Assembly: GCF_024509525.1 (NCBI RefSeq) | Contig: NZ_JAMWEM010000001.1 | Span: forward strand, 248,001-312,000 | Direction: 5' to 3' | Source: Streptococcus suis | GTDB lineage: Bacteria; Bacillota; Bacilli; Lactobacillales; Streptococcaceae | DNA length: 64,000 nucleotides | Part shown: piece after piece, positions 59,185 through 64,000 of the stretch | How the letters are laid out: the number at the start of each line of letters is the position of its first letter | Position numbering within the stretch: the first letter of the stretch is position 1 | Position numbers and translations under genes: made by a program | The notes under the pieces: generated by a model | What the model saw: only the letters and a program-made list of their open reading frames with translations | What the model was told of the DNA's origin: nothing | Databases searched by the model: none

Positions 59185-60282
59185 TTAGTTTAATGTCCGC
59201 GACCGGTTGGCATAGGCTTTCCAATCAATACCACGCGCTTCGCACCAGTTCTGTACACTTGGTGCTAGAACAATGTCCTTATTCCGTAGCTCCGCAATGT
59301 TTCTGGCACCCAGCAAGGTCATAATGGCAGTAATCTGCTCTTGGAAGTTGCGAATCTCACACAAGCCTTCCTCCAGATGAGTCCCGTCCGTTTCTTTTAC
59401 AAACTGCAAGAAACGATTGGACAAGCCTACCAAGTCAGCACCGAGTGACAGGGACTTGACAATGTCAAGAGGATTTTTGATCCCACCTGAAGCAATTAGG
59501 CTAGGACGAAGGTCGTCAGCCAGGCTCATGCCTTCCACCAAAGAGGTTATAGTTGACTGCCCCCAACCTTCAAGGTAGGTGTATTCTCTAAAAGTCCTAC
59601 GAGTATTTTCAATCTTGGCAAAGTCCGTTCCACCTGTACCAGAAATATCAACCGTTTGAACGCCGACAGAAGCAAGCTGGGCAATAGTTTCCCGACTCAT
59701 GCCAAAGCCGACTTCCTTGGCAATGACAGGAACATCCAATTCACGCACCAGAGTTTCAATATTTTTTAGCCACATGGAGAAATCACGGTCGCCTTCTGGC
59801 ATGATGATTTCCTGGGGAGCATTGACATGGATTTGAAGAGCATTAGCTTCTAGCAAATCCACCGCCCGTTTGGCATTTTCTAAATCATGATGGGCACCCA
59901 AGTTAGCAAAAATAATACCGTGAGGATTCTCTTTTCGCATGACCGAAAAAGTATCTGCAACACTGGGATCCTTGATGGCTGCACTAACTGATCCTGATGC
60001 CAAAGGAATTTTTCCTAAATGTCCCAAAATCCCTAACAGCCGATTAATTTTACCTGTTTTTTCACTGCCTCCTGTCATAGCATTGATGAAAAATGGCGCA
60101 GAAAGATCAAGCCCCGCAACTTGGGTTGATATATCTACCTCATCAGTTGCTATTTCTGGGAGGGAATGATGTACAAAGCGGGTTTGCTCAAAATCATCGG
60201 CCGACTCTATACTAAACTGCTGGTTGGCCAAACCAACATGCTGGTCTTTTCGATTAAGACCTAGGTAGTCATTTTGAATCAT
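59185..60282 (-). CDS. fni: Type 2 isopentenyl-diphosphate delta-isomerase
   Basis: FMN- and NADPH-dependent TIM-barrel isomerase (365 residues) interconverting IPP and DMAPP. Conserved blocks: NRKDQHVGLANQQ (about 10-22), FINAMTGGSEKTGKIN (about 67-82), and DISGTGGTDFAKIE plus ASGGIKNPLDI for FMN phosphate. Last gene of the mevalonate operon, 9 bases after mvaK2. Confidence 0.97.
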   Translation of the reverse strand: MIQNDYLGLNRKDQHVGLANQQFSIESADDFEQTRFVHHSLPEIATDEVDISTQVAGLDLSAPFFINAMTGGSEKTGKINRLLGILGHLGKIPLASGSVSAAIKDPSVADTFSVMRKENPHGIIFANLGAHHDLENAKRAVDLLEANALQIHVNAPQEIIMPEGDRDFSMWLKNIETLVRELDVPVIAKEVGFGMSRETIAQLASVGVQTVDISGTGGTDFAKIENTRRTFREYTYLEGWGQSTITSLVEGMSLADDLRPSLIASGGIKNPLDIVKSLSLGADLVGLSNRFLQFVKETDGTHLEEGLCEIRNFQEQITAIMTLLGARNIAELRNKDIVLAPSVQNWCEARGIDWKAYANRSRTLN

Positions 60283-60291
60283 GAATTCTCC

Positions 60292-61371
60292 TTATTTTGA
60301 GTAAGCAATTGTCAATGGTAGAGGTTGAATTCCTACTTTCTGCCAGGCATGTTGAATAGCTTTTTTTTGGTCTTGATTTCGCACTAGACAAATGCCACAA
60401 TCACCACCTCCAGCTCCTGAAGACTTAGCCACTGCTCCATTTTCGATAGCCAGTTGACAAAGCTGAGTCAGTTTAGGCGTTTCAATAAACAGTCCCATAC
60501 CTCTTGCAAACTCTTGAAGAAGCTGACGATTGGTGGCAATAGCTTCTTCAACAATGTTTATTTGAGCTGTCCGACAACCTTCAATCATGCTTTCTACACA
60601 GGCTCGACTGGCAACCAAAAACTCTTGGTGCAGACTTGCCTTGGCAAGTTGGCTTTTTTTATCGGTCACTGCTTGGACTAGTTTGTCTGTCGAAGCAGCC
60701 TTTCCTGTCCAGCCGACCATGGGTTCTAGGCTCTGCGGTAGCTGGATGGACTGGATAGAAAGGCCTTGCCAATCTGCCTCCAGAACTTCCAATAGGGACT
60801 GCTCTGCTATTTTCCCAGAAAGCCAAGCCCTGTCAACCGAATAATAGGCAACCACCCCTCCGAAGCTAGAGGCAGCCAAGTCGCCAAAGGAGCCGGTCAT
60901 GCCTAGTTGGGTCTGGGCCAGGACTGCTAGCTTGTAGGTCAGGAGAGGATCTAGCTGGTGACTGTAGTAAGCCAGAAGAGCCTGAACAGTTGCAACTGTC
61001 ACAGCACCTGACGAACCCAATCCGTACTTGGCCCCTGATGCTTGGTCGTCCAAATCAGATCGGACAGCTAGACTGTAATAGCCTTGACAAGCGTGACCCT
61101 TGGCTGTCAGATAGGCTTCTGTTATCTGCATGGCGGCTTCAATCAAGGTATAGGGATGGTCGCCTTCAATCTGAATGCAACTATCCTTTCGCTCCCAAGT
61201 CAGATAGAGGTCTGCTTGCTGACTAGAGTGTAGACTGCCTCGGTCACTGGTTTCAATGGTCACCGTCAGATACTGGTCAACCGCCGCAATCACCGCAGGA
61301 TAGCCAGCTTCCACAACTGCATACTCCCCCGCTAGATAGAGCTTACCGGGGACCTTTACTTGCACCTTCAT
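60292..61371 (-). CDS. mvaK2: Phosphomevalonate kinase
   Basis: GHMP kinase of 359 residues: N-terminal KVPGKLYLAGEYAVVE (about 6-21), ATP loop YGLGSSGAVTVATVQ (about 103-117) and C-terminal KSSGAGGGDCGICLV (about 310-324). The ATG at 61371 with AAGGA upstream is preferred over a frame open to 61431 inside mvaD. It begins 1 base after the mvaD stop. Confidence 0.97.
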   Translation of the reverse strand: MKVQVKVPGKLYLAGEYAVVEAGYPAVIAAVDQYLTVTIETSDRGSLHSSQQADLYLTWERKDSCIQIEGDHPYTLIEAAMQITEAYLTAKGHACQGYYSLAVRSDLDDQASGAKYGLGSSGAVTVATVQALLAYYSHQLDPLLTYKLAVLAQTQLGMTGSFGDLAASSFGGVVAYYSVDRAWLSGKIAEQSLLEVLEADWQGLSIQSIQLPQSLEPMVGWTGKAASTDKLVQAVTDKKSQLAKASLHQEFLVASRACVESMIEGCRTAQINIVEEAIATNRQLLQEFARGMGLFIETPKLTQLCQLAIENGAVAKSSGAGGGDCGICLVRNQDQKKAIQHAWQKVGIQPLPLTIAYSK

Positions 61372-61372
61372 C

Positions 61373-62398
61373 TTAGTTCCTTTCTGCAAAGGCGACTTGC
61401 GAAGCCTGCCAGTCTGTTTCACTGAGGACATAGGCCGCCTGACCTGGGCGGCTGGTGATCATCTTATCCGCGGGGACATACTGCCCCAGAGCTACTGCCA
61501 GCTCTTCCATTTGGCTAGCACGGCAGAGCACCTTGACATTGGGACCTGCATCCATGGTCATATAGGCTGACAAGCCTTTTTCCTCCCGTACCTGACGAAC
61601 AGCCTCTTGAGCCCGCAGGCTGTCAGCTGACCAGTAGGTAAAGGGCGGGTTGGCAGACAGGGTGGTCGCGTGCATCTTCATGCCATTGTGCTCGGTAAGC
61701 CGACCGACCTTATCAAAATCCCGCTCCGCAATAGCGACTTTCATAGCTTCCAAATCTGTCTTAGCAGTCTCTACCCAAGCCGAATAGAAAGGCGAGGTCG
61801 CAACCGTGTGGTCCATGCCCTCTCGACTGGCAATCTTCTTCTGCCCTGTATCCACCGCCAAGACCAGCATACCGATATCCCAGTCGGCATCATCAATCGG
61901 TCTTGCCACCGAATCTTCAGTCCCTGTTCCCATGTCCCATTCGACAAAACCTCCAAAAAGGCTACGGGTGCTAGATCCTGAGCCACGGCGGGCAAAAGTC
62001 GAGAGTTCCTCTCTGGTTAGGTCGAGGTTAAGGGCTGTGGCTGTCGCCAATGCTAAAGCCGCAAAGGCAGATGCCGAACTGGCCAAACCAGCTGCCGTCG
62101 GCACGAAATTCAAACTCTCTACGCGAGCATATCTGCTCTCATTTATATATTCGCGAAACAAATCCAAAAAACGTGAAATTTTTGAAATTTCTTTTTCAGA
62201 TTGCAAAACGCCGTTCAAAACAAACTCATCTGCTACTAACTGTTCATCAAAAACCACCTTGGTATCGGTGTAAAAGGCATCTAGGGTCAGGGACAGGCTA
62301 GAATTCATGGGTAAAAAGAGTTCCTTGTCCCGCTTGCCCCAGTATTTGATCAGAGCAATATTGGTATGGGCACGTGCAATGCCTACGGATTGTGTCAT
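61373..62398 (-). CDS. mvaD: Diphosphomevalonate decarboxylase
   Basis: 341 residues. ATP-dependent decarboxylation to IPP. HTNIALIKYWGKRD (about 11-24), ATP loop PTAAGLASSASAFAALA (about 97-113) with GSGSSTRSLFGGFVEW, and MDAGPNVKVL near the end (about 293). Starts 1 base after mvaK1. Confidence 0.97.
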   Translation of the reverse strand: MTQSVGIARAHTNIALIKYWGKRDKELFLPMNSSLSLTLDAFYTDTKVVFDEQLVADEFVLNGVLQSEKEISKISRFLDLFREYINESRYARVESLNFVPTAAGLASSASAFAALALATATALNLDLTREELSTFARRGSGSSTRSLFGGFVEWDMGTGTEDSVARPIDDADWDIGMLVLAVDTGQKKIASREGMDHTVATSPFYSAWVETAKTDLEAMKVAIAERDFDKVGRLTEHNGMKMHATTLSANPPFTYWSADSLRAQEAVRQVREEKGLSAYMTMDAGPNVKVLCRASQMEELAVALGQYVPADKMITSRPGQAAYVLSETDWQASQVAFAERN

Positions 62399-62399
62399 C

Positions 62400-63326
62400 T
62401 TATTCTCCTAAGTATTGGGTCCAGGTCTGGCTGGCTCCTGCTTCTTCTAACTTATCGGCTAGGTCCCGAGCTTCTTTTTCCGTCTTAACCAGGGCAATCA
62501 TGCAGCCTCCTCGTCCGCCCCCTGTCAGCTTGGCTCCCAAGGCTCCTTCTGCTTGGGCAAGGCTGACAAGCTTGTCTAGGCTGGGGTCAGACACGCCTAA
62601 TTCTTTCAGGTAGGTATGGGCTTGGCTCATCTTTTGTCCTAGAAGCTCTGCTCGGTCATGGGCTAAATCGTCTTTGGCTTGTCGGGTCAAGTTTCCTAAT
62701 TCCTCCACTAGCTGCCTCACCTCTGGTTTGGTCTCCAACAAGGTCGCCACGTCTTGAATGGCCTCCAAGGTATTACCGGTCACGCCCGTGTCTGCCACCA
62801 CCAAATAGGCACGAAGCTGGAGGGAGATGGGCTCGATAGGCTGGCCCTTAGTGAAGTAAATAGGGGACTTTCCACTGGTGGTCGCCGCATCGATGCCTGA
62901 AGGGTTTCCGTGGGCAATCTTTTCGGAGGACTGGACGATATCCCAGAGTTCGCTGTCGCTCAAGTCTTTTTGGTAATAGGCAAAAAGACTTCTTGCCACC
63001 GCAACGGCCACCGCTGCACTGGATCCCATACCCCGCTCAGCTGGGATGGTGGAGGCAATTTCAATATGGATAGCGGGATCCGTCGGAGCACCGATACGAT
63101 AGAGGGAAAAGCGGATAGCGTGCTTGAGGCTCTCCCAAATCTTCGGCATCTGGTGGACCAGCCCCTGATAGAAGTCGCAGGTCACAGACAGGGCATCTCC
63201 TTGCTGGGTAACGGTCGCTGTTATCTCAACAGCAGAAAAAGGCATGGCAATAGCCGGCTGACCATAGACCACCGCATGCTCTCCCATTAAAATTATCTTT
63301 CCTGTTGACCGTCCAACTGCCAGCAT
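62400..63326 (-). CDS. mvaK1: Mevalonate kinase
   Basis: About 308 residues. GRSTGKIILMGEHAVVYG (about 5-22), ATP loop ERGMGSSAAVAVAVA (about 95-109), catalytic Asp in NPSGIDAATT, and KLTGGGRGGCMIAL (about 265-278). I chose the second of two adjacent ATGs since AAGGAGG lies six bases before it. First gene of mvaK1-mvaD-mvaK2-fni; an extended -10 TGGTATAAT lies about 25 bases upstream. Confidence 0.96.
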   Translation of the reverse strand: MLAVGRSTGKIILMGEHAVVYGQPAIAMPFSAVEITATVTQQGDALSVTCDFYQGLVHQMPKIWESLKHAIRFSLYRIGAPTDPAIHIEIASTIPAERGMGSSAAVAVAVARSLFAYYQKDLSDSELWDIVQSSEKIAHGNPSGIDAATTSGKSPIYFTKGQPIEPISLQLRAYLVVADTGVTGNTLEAIQDVATLLETKPEVRQLVEELGNLTRQAKDDLAHDRAELLGQKMSQAHTYLKELGVSDPSLDKLVSLAQAEGALGAKLTGGGRGGCMIALVKTEKEARDLADKLEEAGASQTWTQYLGE

Positions 63327-63417
63327 CATTTGCCTCCTTATACAATCAGTATTATTATACCATTTTATAGGAAAATCAGACACAAAAACAGCCAACCGCA
63401 GTCAGCTGTTCCATTTC

Positions 63418-64000
63418 TTATCTTTGTCGTCGAGCGTAGAACCAAGCTAGAAAACCTGCTCGAAAGACATTGTCCAGTACTGTCCCAATCCAAATTGCTA
63501 CAAATCCTACATCAGTGAAGGTCAGTAGCAGATAGGCAACTAGAATCCGCACGCACCACATGCCAAAACTGGTAGCATAAAAAGGCAGTTTGGCATTGCC
63601 CAAGCCCTGCCAGAGGGCTGTATAAATTAGAGTGCCTGCCGTAAAGGGCACACCGACTAGGGAAAAGGTTAGAACTGTCATACTGGCCTGACTAGCCACT
63701 GAATCCTGTGTGTAAATCCCTATCAAGAGTGGTCCCGCTAGATAAATGCCTAGAGCAATGACCACCATCAAGCCTGTCGTTAAGACTAGACTGGCTTTGC
63801 GAAGGCTATTGATTTTTTCGCTCTGCCCTTGGGCCTTGGCCGTTAGAATGACTGTCGCCGTTGCCAGTCCCAAAGCCGGCGTATAGTTGAACTGAGTCAG
63901 GGTTTCACCTATGGCATTGCCCGCCAAAACCGCTGTCCCCAATCCTGTAATCAAGCCCACGACCACCACGTCTCCTGCCCGCATCATCAGCCGCTCGCCC
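63418..64000 (-). CDS. MATE family efflux transporter (5' end outside window)
   Basis: The frame is open to the window edge, so only the C-terminal 190 or so residues are seen. They hold about six membrane spans, with 'AGNAIGETLTQFNYTPALGLATA' and 'FSLVGVPFTAGTLIYTALWQGLGNAKLPFYA' typical of MATE/NorM proteins. A cation-driven multidrug exporter is likely; the substrate is unknown. Confidence 0.88.
   Translation of the reverse strand, partial: GERLMMRAGDVVVVGLITGLGTAVLAGNAIGETLTQFNYTPALGLATATVILTAKAQGQSEKINSLRKASLVLTTGLMVVIALGIYLAGPLLIGIYTQDSVASQASMTVLTFSLVGVPFTAGTLIYTALWQGLGNAKLPFYATSFGMWCVRILVAYLLLTFTDVGFVAIWIGTVLDNVFRAGFLAWFYARRQR

Overview
The window reads as chromosome of a low-GC Gram-positive coccus, most likely Streptococcus suis or a close relative. 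The reasons are the streptococcal fab/acc fatty-acid cluster with FabK, FabM and FabT, a complete mevalonate operon with a type 2 IPP isomerase, a manLMN-manO mannose PTS, hrcA-grpE-dnaK-dnaJ with CIRCE operators, tsaE-GNAT-LCP, trmB-ccrZ and ecsAB. The species is inferred from gene order and style, not from a search. I see no rRNA, tRNA, CRISPR, intact insertion sequence or prophage.

Layout. 1-1752: 3' part of a TRIC/UPF0126 membrane protein and a lipoprotein with a repetitive beta-rich body. 1876-7937 (minus): five overlapping genes that match in order and type the distal half (siaDEFGH) of the group A streptococcal haem operon: two exporter-fold ABC half-transporters, a Trep_Strep membrane protein, an EcfT-like protein and a double ABC ATPase. 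8061-13667 (minus): rimP-nusA-rnpM-ylxQ-infB-rbfA, with a structured spacer between infB and rbfA. 13828-17084 (minus): trmB-ccrZ and ecsAB. 17147-17859 (plus): hinT and a small coiled-coil protein. 17905-19994 (minus): tsaE, acetyltransferase, LCP protein. 20078-22583: purine permease with PurR-like boxes, then a Cof-type phosphatase on the other strand. 22755-25951: mannose PTS and manO. 25961-27441: a serine T-box and serS.

27491-28860 (minus): two paralogous CPBP membrane proteases. 28987-39692 (minus): fabM, fabT, fabH, acpP, fabK, fabD, fabG, fabF, accB, fabZ, accC, accD, accA, with FabT palindromes before fabM, fabT and fabK. 39830-41947: a HAD phosphatase and aspartate kinase. 42067-47399 (minus): heat-shock operon hrcA-grpE-dnaK-dnaJ. 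47416-51381: a PadR/DUF2812 pair, a small exported acidic protein, an Rgg-family regulator and a divergent two-gene ABC transporter. 51464-53844 (minus): a histidine phosphatase, then UPF0210 and ACT-domain proteins. 54101-57581 (plus): a heterodimeric ABC exporter preceded by an attenuator-like hairpin. 57608-58885 (minus): AraC remnant and CorA. 59185-63326 (minus): mvaK1-mvaD-mvaK2-fni. 63418-end: 3' part of a MATE transporter.

Most of the window is conserved housekeeping DNA. The places most worth a second look are RNA-level or regulatory: the folded infB-rbfA spacer, the sia-like operon with a palindrome in its promoter, the exporter attenuator, an apparently leaderless tsaE, BOX-like repeats inside the fab and dnaK operons, a nested inverted repeat after fni, and the small secreted protein near the Rgg/ABC locus.
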